Shown: positions 1 to 8,253, counted from the first letter of the stretch. The stretch: DNA of 40,614 nt from Methanomassiliicoccaceae archaeon (GCA_016281925.1 JAEEJP010000070.1:1-40614), one strand, 5' to 3'. Numbers and translations: made by a program. Notes: generated by a model not told the origin, from the sequence alone.

Positions 1-521
1 GACTCGAAAAGCTTCCTGTTGTAAGTTTCCTGGTAGCATGCATACCAGTCCGCGCCCGCTTCCCTTATCAGCGGGAACATGCGCTCCGGAAGCGCCCCGG
101 GCGAGGCCATGATATTGATTCCTACTTCGTCGTGGACGGCGTGGATGATGTCCAGAAGCTGCCTGCAATCCTCGGCGTACATCTGGGGGTCCTCGCCCAT
201 GGTCAGGTCGGCCAGATTTATCCCGGCGTCCTGCAGAGAGCCGGCGAGCTCGACGATCTCTTCCTTCGACTTCCTGTATCTCTCCTGGATCTTGTTGGTG
301 GTCCTGTAATAGCAGAATGCGCAGTTGTTCTTGCAATAGGTCGAGAAATAGACGAAACCGTAGGTATAGATCTTCTTTCCGAATTTCCTGTCGCGCACTC
401 TTTTAGCCGCGTCGAAAAGCTCCCTCAGCTCATCATCCTTAGTTATCGACATCAGCTCGTAGATGTCGCGGGACCCGAGCGGGTATCCCTTCTCCGCATT
501 CGCGATAATATCAGATATCAT
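1..521 (-). CDS. pylB: PylB, methylornithine synthase (3' part outside window)
   Basis: Radical SAM enzyme that converts lysine to 3-methylornithine, the first step of pyrrolysine synthesis. About 173 N-terminal residues are visible and the frame runs open off the left edge. The radical-SAM cysteine motif CKNNCAFC (CxxxCxxC) lies near residue 63 and is followed by YYRTTNK, as in PylB. The start (MISDII) is the ATG at 521, nine bases after the pylS stop, with a short purine stretch (GAGG) before it. pylC and pylD would be expected further left, since the usual order in this archaeal group is pylT-S-B-C-D. The family assignment rests on the motif together with the adjacency to pylS and tRNA-Pyl. 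Confidence 0.93.
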   Translation of the reverse strand, partial: MISDIIANAEKGYPLGSRDIYELMSITKDDELRELFDAAKRVRDRKFGKKIYTYGFVYFSTYCKNNCAFCYYRTTNKIQERYRKSKEEIVELAGSLQDAGINLADLTMGEDPQMYAEDCRQLLDIIHAVHDEVGINIMASPGALPERMFPLIREAGADWYACYQETYNRKLFE

Positions 522-530
522 GTCTCTGCC

Positions 531-1352
531 TCAGTCCATCTTGTAGCCGTTGACGTAAGTGATGCTTTTGCCTGTCTTTCTGACGTTGCTCTTGCCGTTC
601 CTGAGCATCAACAGGCGTTCGAGCCCGAAGCCGACTCCCGCCCAGGGCTCGTGGATGTCGTGCGCCGGGTCGAGCCTATGCGGGCCTATGGCGCCGGATG
701 CGACTTCGGTCCCTCCGATCTCGACGTCCAGCGTCTCCACATAGACGTCGGATTCCTCGCGGGAAGTCGTATATTCCACTCCGACGGCATCCATTATGTC
801 GCCGATGTATGTCTTGAGATGCTCCATCGCATCCCCGTCGGGACCCAGCTCTACGAGGTTGAGCATCGTGAATTCTTCCAGATGGGTGGAGCTCTTGGAT
901 TCCTTTCTGAAGCAGGAGCCTATCTCGAATATTCTGACGGGACCGTCGGTATGGTCCCTGAGCTTCCTCATGACCGCATAAAGGTTCATGGCATGCATCG
1001 GTCTCAGGGCCCTCTTGTCGTCGATGAAGAAGACCTGCTTGTAAAGGGGATGGTCTTCGGTTATCGTCATCTTGGCCAGGGCGGCTTTGGATACGAATAT
1101 GGGCGTGTGGACTTCGATGAAGCCTCTGGACTTCAGCTTGGCTCTGATGGCGTTGGCCAAATCGGTGAGGTCGTTGGACGGATCTGCGATGACGCCCTTC
1201 AGGCCTTTGTCGTTCGCGGATTTCAGAGCAGACATTCTGGCCGAGAATTCTTTGTCTCTGGCGGCGGCGTCAGCGAACTCCGCGTCGGCCCAGTTTTCGT
1301 CTCCGTATTCCATCAAATGCTGTATCTGAGGGTCCGTGAATTTTACGCCCAT
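531..1352 (-). CDS. pylS: PylS, pyrrolysyl-tRNA synthetase lacking the PylSn domain
   Basis: Class II aminoacyl-tRNA synthetase that charges tRNA-Pyl with pyrrolysine. At 273 residues it matches the short enzymes of Methanomassiliicoccales (about 275 in M. alvus) rather than the longer Methanosarcina enzymes, which carry an N-terminal tRNA-binding domain. Visible landmarks are motif 2 (GSCFRKES), the HLEEFTMLNLVE stretch and motif 3 (GFGLERLLML). The ATG at 1352 lies 18 bases downstream of the tRNA-Pyl 3' end, and the gene ends just before pylB, so tRNA and mRNA probably share a transcript. No separate pylSn gene is visible in the window. Confidence 0.97.
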   Translation of the reverse strand: MGVKFTDPQIQHLMEYGDENWADAEFADAAARDKEFSARMSALKSANDKGLKGVIADPSNDLTDLANAIRAKLKSRGFIEVHTPIFVSKAALAKMTITEDHPLYKQVFFIDDKRALRPMHAMNLYAVMRKLRDHTDGPVRIFEIGSCFRKESKSSTHLEEFTMLNLVELGPDGDAMEHLKTYIGDIMDAVGVEYTTSREESDVYVETLDVEIGGTEVASGAIGPHRLDPAHDIHEPWAGVGFGLERLLMLRNGKSNVRKTGKSITYVNGYKMD

Positions 1353-1370
1353 AATATCGACCGTGACATA

Positions 1371-1441
1371 TGGCGAAAGGCCGGGGGGTCGAACCCCGCT
1401 TACAGGTTTTAGAGACCCGTTTGCTCGCCGGAGCGCCCTCC
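1371..1441 (-). tRNA. pylT: tRNA-Pyl (anticodon CUA)
   Basis: Folded by hand, the 71 bases give a complete pyrrolysine tRNA. The acceptor stem pairs GGAGGGC with GCCTTTC. The D stem is GCTC/GAGC with a loop of only four bases (CGGC) and no base between acceptor and D stem. The anticodon stem has six pairs around a seven-base CTCTAAA loop, with anticodon CTA at 1410-1412. The variable region is three bases, the T stem is CGGGG/CCCCG, and GCCA is encoded at the 3' end. The minimal D loop and missing linker base match the M. alvus type of tRNA-Pyl. It reads UAG, as needed by mtmB in this window. Confidence 0.97.
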
Positions 1442-1463
1442 GTTGCGGTCTAAGACGTTTAAC

Positions 1464-1477
1464 TAATATTTAAGTAT
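1464..1477 (-). promoter_or_regulatory. TATA element of the pyl operon
   Basis: On the minus strand the AT-rich stretch TACTTAAATATTAG lies about 26-30 bases before the first base of tRNA-Pyl, the normal spacing for an archaeal TATA box. It probably drives the pylT-pylS-pylB transcript. The rest of 1442-1706 holds no gene that I can support. Confidence 0.6.
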
Positions 1478-1706
1478 TGCGCAAATATGGCGCTTTGTTT
1501 AAATAGTTTTGATTTCAGCATTATCATTAGGCGGGACAGTCATAGCGCACGCTGGCAGCGGCGGCTGCAGCCGGGCAGGTACTTCTGTTCGCCTATGCCT
1601 ACATGCATCAGTCATCGGTTAATCTGTATTTAACGGCATCGAACGTTATGTCGGCATGAATCCAACTGGCCGAAACAGAAGTATATGACGTGAAAGATGC
1701 GAAGCC

Positions 1707-2258
1707 GTGTCTATTATAGCCATCATCTCAAGCCCCAGGACAGGGGGATTCGGCGGAAGGCTGGCCATGAGGGCGGCAGAAGGCGCGCGCGGATCCGGCA
1801 GAGAAGTCGAAGTGATACGCCTCAACGGCCTGAACATCAGGCAGTGCCAGAACTGCGAGGCATGCAGGAACAACGGCGGCCATTGCGTCCTCGGAGATGA
1901 CGCAGCCCCGATTCTGGAAAAGATACGCTCTTCCGAGGGCCTGATCGTCTCCGGGCAAATACGCTTCGCGAGGATCGACGGCGCGCTGAAGACGTTCATG
2001 GACCGCTTCTACTCTTTCATGACGGACAGATCCACCGTGCTTGACAGAGGAAAGAAACTGGTCACCATACTGACGGCGGGGGCCGACGAGACCAATGTCG
2101 AGAAGGAATCCGCCGAATTCGAGAGGATGCTGAACCAGTATTTCCTTTTCGAGCCTGTCGGAAGGATAACCTATCTCAGCTATCTGATGCCGGCGGATTC
2201 CGATTTCATCGACGAAACTCCGCTCATGGAAGCGTATGAGGCGGGCAAACGGATGTGA
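1707..2258 (+). CDS. Iron-sulfur flavoprotein, NADPH-dependent FMN reductase family
   Basis: A 183-residue flavodoxin-fold protein. It opens with IIAISSPRTGGFG, the phosphate-binding loop of the FMN reductase family. Residues around 48-61 carry CxxCxxC-x6-C, the compact cysteine motif of archaeal iron-sulfur flavoproteins, which bind FMN plus a 4Fe-4S cluster and serve as electron carriers in methanogens. The start is GTG at 1707, and no better ATG lies in frame upstream. AT-rich elements at 1621-1635 and 1678-1690 may be promoters. The gene converges on a nitroreductase with one base between the stops. Its redox partner is unknown. Confidence 0.85.
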   Translation: MSIIAIISSPRTGGFGGRLAMRAAEGARGSGREVEVIRLNGLNIRQCQNCEACRNNGGHCVLGDDAAPILEKIRSSEGLIVSGQIRFARIDGALKTFMDRFYSFMTDRSTVLDRGKKLVTILTAGADETNVEKESAEFERMLNQYFLFEPVGRITYLSYLMPADSDFIDETPLMEAYEAGKRM

Positions 2259-2259
2259 A

Positions 2260-2808
2260 TCAGATGCCTGCGGTTCCATAAGCAGGGAAGGCCGGCGCTC
2301 GGATCTCCGTGACCGTCTCTTCCAGAGGCTTCCTGTCCCCGTGGCGCGGGGACGGCTTCGAGTTTTCGGACGGATATCCTATCGGGAGAAGGTTCATCAC
2401 CTCCAGGTTTTCCGGGATTCCCAGGGCTTTCTTTATCTCAGCGGGGTCGAACCATCCCACCCAGCATGTTCCAAGCCCGAGATCCGCGGCCTGGAGCATC
2501 ATATGGTCGGTCACTATCGCGGCATCGGTCTCGCCTAAATTGCGGCCGGAGAACGGGCTCACGAATGAAGCGGAAAGATCGGCGCATATCACGATCACGG
2601 CGGGAGCGTCGAAAGTCATGCCGCATACCGAGCGGAGTTTTTCAAGCATATCCCCGCTTTTCACCGCATAAATGCGCTGAGGCTGGGCGTTTTTCGCTGT
2701 GGGAGCCAGGCGTCCGGCTTCGAGGACCGCCCTGAGCTTCTCTTCTTCCACCGGTTTTCTGCTGTATTCTCTGACGGAATATCTTTCCCTGATCAGATCG
2801 GAGAACAT
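2260..2808 (-). CDS. Nitroreductase family protein
   Basis: A 182-residue FMN-dependent oxidoreductase of the nitroreductase fold. The N-terminus RERYSVREYSRKPV is the family signature for phosphate and FMN binding. The segment RLAPTAKNAQPQR and the central GLGTCWVGWF (flavin and dimer contacts) are also typical, and the C-terminus is IGYPSENSKPSPR. Length is normal for the family. Substrate cannot be predicted; members act on nitro compounds, flavins or quinones. It is a single gene, convergent with the iron-sulfur flavoprotein, with a TATA element 25 bases upstream that implies a leaderless mRNA. Confidence 0.9.
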   Translation of the reverse strand: MFSDLIRERYSVREYSRKPVEEEKLRAVLEAGRLAPTAKNAQPQRIYAVKSGDMLEKLRSVCGMTFDAPAVIVICADLSASFVSPFSGRNLGETDAAIVTDHMMLQAADLGLGTCWVGWFDPAEIKKALGIPENLEVMNLLPIGYPSENSKPSPRHGDRKPLEETVTEIRAPAFPAYGTAGI

Positions 2809-2826
2809 GACCGGGCAATAATGATA

Positions 2827-2838
2827 GGATATAAAAGA
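2827..2838 (-). promoter_or_regulatory. TATA element of the nitroreductase gene
   Basis: The minus-strand run CTTTTATATCC is centred about 25 bases before the ATG at 2808, which fits a leaderless archaeal transcript. Confidence 0.55.
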
Positions 2839-2890
2839 TGAAAGAAGCGGCTCCCGCCAAGGAGGGACGGAAGCCTGAAGGAGGAAGGAT

Positions 2891-2913
2891 GCGCCCGGAG
2901 GTTGTCCGAGCGC
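2891..2913 (-). terminator. Hairpin downstream of mtmB
   Basis: An inverted repeat of eight bases (GCGCTCGG/CCGGGCGC with one G-U pair) with a seven-base loop lies 17 bases after the mtmB stop. No long T run follows. It could be a terminator or an mRNA 3'-stabilising hairpin. Confidence 0.45.
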
Positions 2914-2929
2914 TTATTGAAGTTTCGAA

Positions 2930-4345
2930 TCAGTTTTTGTAGACCCTGATGCCGGAGCAGTTGGATCTGCTGAGATCGAGTCCAAGTCCCTCAAGGGTGG
3001 CAGCTGCCTTGTCGTATACTTCAAGGTACTCCTTGGTGGGCCTGACAGTGGTGACGTCGTAGCATTCCTGGAAGGTCTTTCCAGCGGGGGCGTCGGTGTA
3101 GTGCGCCTCGTAGAGCGGGACCAACTTGCTGAGGATCTCGTTGACTTCGGAGACTTTCATTCCGGCGGCGGCCGCGGCGGCGTTACCCATCATCCTGGCT
3201 TCCATTCCGGTGGTCTTGTCCTGGACGACACCCTTTGCTGCTGCAGATCCGGAGAGGAGCTCTCTTCCGGAGGCGGTGTCGTTGATGGCCTGGGCCGCGG
3301 TCTCGAGGAGACACATCTCAGTGCAGGGCCCTGCGATCGGGTAGTACTGGTTGGCGAGCAGCAGGTCGGTGTTGGCATCGACTGCGGCGCAAGCCCATCC
3401 CGCAACCTGCAGGGTCTCTTTGGCCATGGTGGTTCCCCATCTGATGTGGATCGGACCGTCCAGGTGGAAGTTGCCGGAGAACAGTGCGAAGGATGCGAGC
3501 GTGGTAGCGACGTCGCAGATCGCGGTCTCCTCGACTCCTCCGGTGTATCCGCCGAAGATAGGCATCTGCTCGACCATGATGGTGTCCCCTGAGACGGTCC
3601 ATCCTGCGAGCATGTTGAGTCCGGTCATGTCCATTTTGAGCTCGTTCAGCTGGGAGCACTCGTGGGCATCGGTGATCCTGTGTCCCGCGGAGGGGCAGTC
3701 TGCGACCAGCCTGGCGGCTTCGGACAGAGGGGTTTCAGGTCCCTAGACACCGAGTCCAGGTCTCTGGGCTCTGGTCCTTGCCTCTTTAGTGGCCCTGAGC
3801 TCCTGCATGGTAGCGCGGATCTCCCAAGGAGTCTTGCTCTTCGCGGGCTTTCCCTCGACGGTGGTCATGACTCCGTTCACCAGGTCGTCCACGATTCCTT
3901 CCTGGGCGTAGGACTGCATGATTTTCACGAAGTAGTCCTCGGACAGAGGGGATCCGGTAGGGCCTCCCTGGATGATCGGCTTGACAGGGGAGTTTCCGCG
4001 CCTGGGGTAGAACCTGGCGATGTCTCTTCCCTCTCCAAGAATGAGTTTCTTGGGGGCCCTCTTGATTCCCTCGAAGACCTCTTCCTCGGTGACTTTCATG
4101 ACGCGGCCGAGATCCTGGCAGTAGTATCCGGTCTCGACGAGCATCTCCAGTCCGGCCTGGAACAGAGCGTCTTTCTGGTCTTTGTCCTCGGGGATGAATG
4201 TGTCGATCTTGATGTTGTACTTCTCTTTGAGGGCCGTAGCGTTTCCGGGGATGATCTTGTAGTCCCAATCCGCCTCGGGAACCTTCTTTCCTTTTATGAA
4301 TCTCTCGTATACGTCGGTAACAGTGAGGAATCTAGTTGCTGCCAT
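2930..4345 (-). CDS. mtmB: MtmB, monomethylamine:corrinoid methyltransferase with in-frame UAG (pyrrolysine)
   Basis: Transfers the methyl group of monomethylamine to the cobalt of MtmC. The reading frame has one amber codon at 3743-3745 (residue 201). Before it the protein reads QRPGLGV and after it GPETPLSEAA, which match the sequence around the known pyrrolysine of Methanosarcina MtmB (residue 202). Read through, the product is 471 residues, against about 458 in Methanosarcina; the extra residues are a C-terminal tail after GLDL. Conserved blocks are VQGGPTGSP-like (IIQGGPTGSP), EQMPIFGGYTGG, HLDGPIHIRWG and GPCTEMCLLE. The start at 4345 has a GAGGTGT ribosome site at 4351-4357 next to the mtmC stop. 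The gene ends in TGA. Splitting it in two at the UAG would be wrong. Confidence 0.97.
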
Positions 4346-4360
4346 TTTTTACACCTCGAA

Positions 4361-4999
4361 TCAGTTTCCAGTGAGTCTGTCTACAAGCCCGATGATTTCG
4401 TTCGCGGTCTCGGAGTATCCGTCGGCTCCGATCTGATCGCACCACTCCTGGCTGCAAGGTGCTCCGCCGAAGATTGCCTTGTAGGGGGCGTCCATTTCCT
4501 TGATGGTCTCCACGAGCTCCCTCTGAGCTTCGAGGGTGGTGGTCATGAGAGCGGATCCTCCGCAGACCTGGGCGTCGTTCTCTTCTGCAGCATCCATGAA
4601 GTCCATCGCGGACACATCGGGTCCGAGGTCGATGACGTTGTAGCCTGCGCCTCTGAGCATAGCGCAGCAGACGTTCTTTCCGATTTCGTGGATGTCTCCC
4701 TCAACGGTTCCCATAACGACGGTTCCCTTGAGCGATCCGGATCCGGATTCCATCAGAGGCTTGAGGACGTTCAGAGCGGCCTCCATTGCCTTGGAAGCTG
4801 CGACGACCTGGGGGAGGTAGATCTCCGCCTTGTCGAACCTGATTCCGATGGTTTCCATTCCCTTTCCGAGTCCGTCTCCGATGATCTCTCCGACAGACAT
4901 TCCGGCATCGATTGCTTCTTGGGTTGCAGACTGGGCAAGCTTGAAGTCCCAGGTTTCTACCGCCTTTCTTAGATTTGCAATAATTTCTTCATTAGCCAT
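4361..4999 (-). CDS. mtmC: MtmC, monomethylamine corrinoid protein
   Basis: A 212-residue cobalamin-binding protein that accepts the methyl group from MtmB and passes it to a methylcobamide:CoM methyltransferase. The first 90 residues or so form the helical B12-binding cap. The Rossmann-like domain follows with the DxHxxG motif (GDIHEIGKN), whose histidine ligates cobalt, near residue 103. The start at 4999 has a strong GGGAGG ribosome site about eight bases upstream. It is the first gene of the mtmC-mtmB operon, 15 bases ahead of mtmB, and the promoter lies near 5090. Confidence 0.96.
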   Translation of the reverse strand: MANEEIIANLRKAVETWDFKLAQSATQEAIDAGMSVGEIIGDGLGKGMETIGIRFDKAEIYLPQVVAASKAMEAALNVLKPLMESGSGSLKGTVVMGTVEGDIHEIGKNVCCAMLRGAGYNVIDLGPDVSAMDFMDAAEENDAQVCGGSALMTTTLEAQRELVETIKEMDAPYKAIFGGAPCSQEWCDQIGADGYSETANEIIGLVDRLTGN

Positions 5000-5085
5000 T
5001 TTTGTTTCCTCCCTTTACGCAAATCACTTTGCGTTGAGTTGCTTCCGAGTCTCTGACTCATCGGCGAAGATTACATCACATCATC

Positions 5086-5099
5086 AGTATATATAACTT
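5086..5099 (-). promoter_or_regulatory. TATA element of the mtmCB operon
   Basis: The minus-strand run AAGTTATATATACT is followed by about 85 bases to the mtmC ATG, leaving a leader of roughly 60 bases with a strong ribosome site. The long AT-rich DNA further upstream is typical of highly expressed methyltransferase operons. Confidence 0.55.
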
Positions 5100-5366
5100 T
5101 GTATGATAGTCATTTTCGATGATAAACCATATTTAAGTGTATCTTTTTTGGATTTTTATCCAAATGTCATTATATTTAAAACAGTATGTTAATAGTAACT
5201 ATTATAGTATTGTTTTAAATATTATAAATAATAAAAATGGATTTGATATAAAATATATTGATTATAAAACAATATAATGAATAAGGATGAAATCACTTGT
5301 TTACCGAAGTATTGATCGAATATGTGAATAAATTAATAAAAAAATAAAAATATATTATTTGTATTG

Positions 5367-5382
5367 ATTAATAGCTATTAAT
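5367..5382. promoter_or_regulatory. 16-base perfect palindrome
   Basis: ATTAATAGCTATTAAT reads the same on both strands, inside the AT-rich region about 280 bases upstream of the mtmCB promoter. It could be a regulator site, or chance in AT-rich DNA. Confidence 0.3.
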
Positions 5383-5751
5383 TATAGATGATAAGATGAT
5401 AATATTCGGAAACACTCGTCAACAGGCCGAGCAGATATTTGATATACATTTATGATGACATCTCAACAATTATAGCCGAAAACAACGGAAATGCCGGTCC
5501 GGATCCCGGCCTATGGCGGCGGCAGGAAGCGGCTGAACCTGGCAGCAAAACGGTTGATAATCAGACATTAATTATTAGAAGGTAGAATGAAATGTTACAG
5601 CAATTGAACCAATCGATGATGAAAACGGCCGATCATTTTTTGCCGTGTCAGCCCCGATGGCTTCTTCCTGAATCATTTATATTTAAATCTTTCTTTTTGG
5701 CCAATCCGCCGGAAGTTCGGGCGCAGTGGCGGCATAATTCCGGCGCTGCCG

Positions 5752-5779
5752 CCCCCTCCAGAAAACGGACGGGAGGGGG
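5752..5779 (-). terminator. Hairpin downstream of the BrxD-like gene
   Basis: A perfect eight-base stem (CCCCCTCC/GGAGGGGG) with a 12-base loop lies 22 bases past the stop of the minus-strand gene ending at 5801. No T run follows directly, so the terminator role is an inference from position. Confidence 0.4.
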
Positions 5780-5800
5780 AGGCTTTCCAGACGACGCGGA

Positions 5801-7060
5801 TCAGATGAATTCCTGGCCGGTATCGGTTTCCACGGATCTCCCTTCCAAGAGGCCGTCGAAATCCTTGTCCGGATAGGCGCGCAAAACGTTCAAGAGGGCG
5901 ATGAAATCTCTGGACAGTATTCTCGGGCTGACGGAATCCGAATTCGCCCTTACCGAGCTTATGTATCTCTCGACCATTTCCGGGGTTACCGTGGACTGGT
6001 ATTCGTTCGCCGTCTGATGCAGCTCCATTATCCTCAGGAGCAGCGCTTCCTGTTCCTCGGCGGTGAGCGGCTTGGTCCTCACGATCGGGCCGGAATTCAG
6101 AGCCAGGCCCTTCTCGAAGCGGCTTTCCTCCAGCCTGGTTCTCAGCGCTCCGTAGCTGTACAGCCCGATGACCGGATTCTCCAGGAATTCGGGGGTTCCG
6201 CACATGTATGCGGCCATATGGCGGGAACGGCCCTGAGCGATGTCGTTGTACATCGCCAGTATCATCTCGTAATTGGCGTTCCTCGCCGAATTCGCCGTTT
6301 TCAGCAGCACGTCGGCCTGATCCATTATCAGCACCAAGCCTTTGTATCCGGCCATCACCGCGAATTCGGACCATATCCTGATGAACATATACCAATTCTC
6401 GTCCTTTACGCATGATCCTATGTCGAGCCTGTCCCTGGCCTCTTTGATCGAATTGCATTCGCCTCCGAACCAGCGGACCTGATCCGCCACATCGCGGCCG
6501 GCTCTGTTGCGGACATAGTATTTTGTTAGGACCTTGCTGAAATCCGCGAAGAACGGCATGGAAATGCGCTCGGTGTCGATGTCGATCTGGGATTCCACGT
6601 CTCTGACCTGGAGATTCTGCGCCGGGACGCCGATCCTTTCGGATGCTCTTGCCTCCACGCCGGCCAGCCATGTCTGTATCAGCGCTTCGATCGCCCCTCC
6701 GTCCATCATGCCTTTCACAGTAGTGCTGGAGATCAGCTTCCGGTAGAGCATCACCCCCTCGCCGCCGCTTCCCTTCAGCCTGCTGGACGGGGTCAGATCG
6801 GCGTTCATCACCACGAAACCCATGTCGGCCGCGTGGCCGCGGATGAGCTGGGACAGAAAAGTCTTTCCTGAGCCGTATTCCCCTATGATGAATCTGAATG
6901 CGCCGATGCCTTCGGCTGCGTCCCTGAGATCCGAGTCGAAAGCGCATATCTCGTCGCGCCTTCCGACGGCGATCTGCTCGGCGCCTCTGGGCGGCACCAC
7001 CCCGGACGAAAGGGCTTTGATGATTATTGTGGCTGATTTCTTCCCTATCTTAGTTCCCAT
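5801..7060 (-). CDS. BrxD-like P-loop ATPase (DUF2791 family)
   Basis: A 419-residue AAA-type ATPase. The N-terminus has the family pattern (ALSSGVVPPRGAEQIAVGR), then Walker A (GEYGSGKT) near residue 60 and Walker B (LVLIMDQAD) near residue 240. This matches the ATP-binding protein called BrxD in BREX systems, which also occurs with TerB-domain proteins and helicases in stress or defence operons. It overlaps the upstream TerB_C gene by 11 bases, so the two are translationally coupled and probably act together. No helicase, methyltransferase or other BREX gene is nearby, so calling this BREX would go too far. Function in this pair is unknown. Confidence 0.8.
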   Translation of the reverse strand: MGTKIGKKSATIIIKALSSGVVPPRGAEQIAVGRRDEICAFDSDLRDAAEGIGAFRFIIGEYGSGKTFLSQLIRGHAADMGFVVMNADLTPSSRLKGSGGEGVMLYRKLISSTTVKGMMDGGAIEALIQTWLAGVEARASERIGVPAQNLQVRDVESQIDIDTERISMPFFADFSKVLTKYYVRNRAGRDVADQVRWFGGECNSIKEARDRLDIGSCVKDENWYMFIRIWSEFAVMAGYKGLVLIMDQADVLLKTANSARNANYEMILAMYNDIAQGRSRHMAAYMCGTPEFLENPVIGLYSYGALRTRLEESRFEKGLALNSGPIVRTKPLTAEEQEALLLRIMELHQTANEYQSTVTPEMVERYISSVRANSDSVSPRILSRDFIALLNVLRAYPDKDFDGLLEGRSVETDTGQEFI

Positions 7061-8156
7061 CCCTCAGCACCTCAAGCAATTCGCCGATATAGTCGGGATC
7101 CAGCTCTCCCCCGTCGATTATCGGATCGCCCAGCGACGATTCCGCGATGGCGTTGATCTCCGCTTCCGCGGCCATTCTCATGCGCCCGTGCCTTCTGAGG
7201 ACATCGCCGGGATCGGATGCTCCGCCGGCCAGCGATGCCAGGTATTCTTTCTGGAAGGGGGACAGGCTTCCCGCGAATCCGGCCCAATCGGCTTCTCCAT
7301 CCGTATCGTGCGCCGAATTTATAGCATATGCGGGTTTCTCCGCCGGTTCGGGAGGCTCATCCTCCACCGAGCTCCAGATTTCGGATACATAGTCGAGGTC
7401 TTCCAGCGCTTTCCTGACTTTCTCCATGTCGATCTCCGGGATCCTTTCCGCATGCGGCATTCCGGCCGGGGGCGCCCTGAAATACACGGGATTCAGCGCG
7501 ATATCCGACGTTCCTATCAGAAAATCCTCCCATTTTCCGGTGAAACCGAGTTTTTCGGGGACGGGGGGAAGGCTGAAGCCGTCCGGGTCGTATCTCACCT
7601 CGGCGCATTTCCCGATCCCGGTCCGGCAGACTATCGATATCGGCTCGTAGACCGCGTCTATCCTGATGCGGCGCGAAGTCGGGGCGAACGATGGCCATCT
7701 GGCTCTGAACCCTTTTTTCCTTGGGGGCTGGGGAAGCCTGGGGAACTCGCCGGAGCGGCATTCCACCGTCGCCAAGCGCTTCCCGTCCGCGAACAGCTCT
7801 ATCGAATGGTGCGGGCCGCTGTACATCGCGCGCACGGAGATGTCCCCGGATCCGACGGCGAACGGCTCCCAGCAGCCTCTGCATCCCGGGACCGGCAAAG
7901 GTTCCGGATACGGGCCGCCGGCGTCCGATTCCGATTCGGAACCGTCGCATTGGATGAAACGTATTCTGGCCGGCCTGTACAGCGCTCTGATGACGGCATC
8001 CGAACCGCCCAGCTCTGCAGGCTCCCATTCGCCTACCATGCCTCTGATCTTGGGGACCTCCGGAGCCTGGCACCTTAGCCCGTCCGAATCGAAGCGTATG
8101 ATCCTCACGGTCACGCCGCGGGCTTCGAACCTTGCCGTATGCATTCCTTCCGCCAT
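7050..8156 (-). CDS. TerB_C-domain protein with four N-terminal InlB/Listeria-Bacteroides-like repeats
   Basis: A 368-residue protein in two parts. Residues 1 to about 230 hold four repeats of 50-58 residues, each with the pattern P-x-P-x4-G-x3-W-x-P/D-F, then a beta segment ending in AxY or PVY. This resembles Listeria-Bacteroides (InlB B-type) repeats, which are normally extracellular. From about residue 236 the sequence fits TerB_C: IDMEKVRKALEDLDYVSEIW, then a spacer, then EINAIAESSLGDPIIDGGE and a final DPDYIGELLEVL. TerB_N is absent. No signal peptide or membrane segment is seen, so it is probably cytoplasmic. A TATA element (ATTATATC, about 8185-8192) fits the start at 8156, and the ATG at 8144 is an alternative. 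The ATPase gene follows with an overlap. Confidence 0.72.
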   Translation of the reverse strand: MAEGMHTARFEARGVTVRIIRFDSDGLRCQAPEVPKIRGMVGEWEPAELGGSDAVIRALYRPARIRFIQCDGSESESDAGGPYPEPLPVPGCRGCWEPFAVGSGDISVRAMYSGPHHSIELFADGKRLATVECRSGEFPRLPQPPRKKGFRARWPSFAPTSRRIRIDAVYEPISIVCRTGIGKCAEVRYDPDGFSLPPVPEKLGFTGKWEDFLIGTSDIALNPVYFRAPPAGMPHAERIPEIDMEKVRKALEDLDYVSEIWSSVEDEPPEPAEKPAYAINSAHDTDGEADWAGFAGSLSPFQKEYLASLAGGASDPGDVLRRHGRMRMAAEAEINAIAESSLGDPIIDGGELDPDYIGELLEVLRDGN

Positions 8157-8211
8157 CGTTTCCGGGATGCTTTACGCCGATATAATCCGTGGCAGGGTCC
8201 CTCAATGCCGT

Positions 8212-8253
8212 AACCGTTCCGGCAGGCTGGAAACCGGTCCGGAACCGTTCATC
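8212..8253. repeat. Three spaced AACCG-type direct repeats between divergent promoters
   Basis: AACCGTTCCGG (8212), AACCGGTCCGG (8232) and AACCGTTCATC (8243) share most positions and start 20 and 11 bases apart, close to two and one helical turns. They lie between the TerB_C and marR promoters and could be operators for either gene. Confidence 0.35.

Larger units (their letters stand above)
5100..5800. other. AT-rich intergenic region without a supported gene
   Basis: About 700 bases between the mtmCB promoter and the 3' end of the BrxD-like gene. 5100-5460 is very AT-rich and has no credible ORF. The only ORF of note (plus, 5592-5876) runs antisense into the neighbouring gene and has no recognisable features. 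A 16-base perfect palindrome and one strong hairpin are listed separately. Nothing here looks like a known RNA family by eye. Confidence 0.6.

Noticed and set aside
132-1412. Plus-strand 426-codon open frame across the pyl genes
   Set aside because: It is antisense to pylS and tRNA-Pyl, which are secure. Such long antisense frames arise from the GC-rich codon use.
1530-1640. GC-rich stretch before the iron-sulfur flavoprotein gene as a possible structured RNA
   Set aside because: I could not fold it into a convincing tRNA or known RNA family by eye.
5592-5876. Plus-strand 94-codon ORF after the AT-rich region
   Set aside because: Runs into the opposite strand of the BrxD-like gene, has no conserved motif and no clear promoter or ribosome site.
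5801-8156. Calling this locus a BREX system
   Set aside because: Only a BrxD-like ATPase is present. No BrxC, PglX, PglZ or BrxL gene is nearby.
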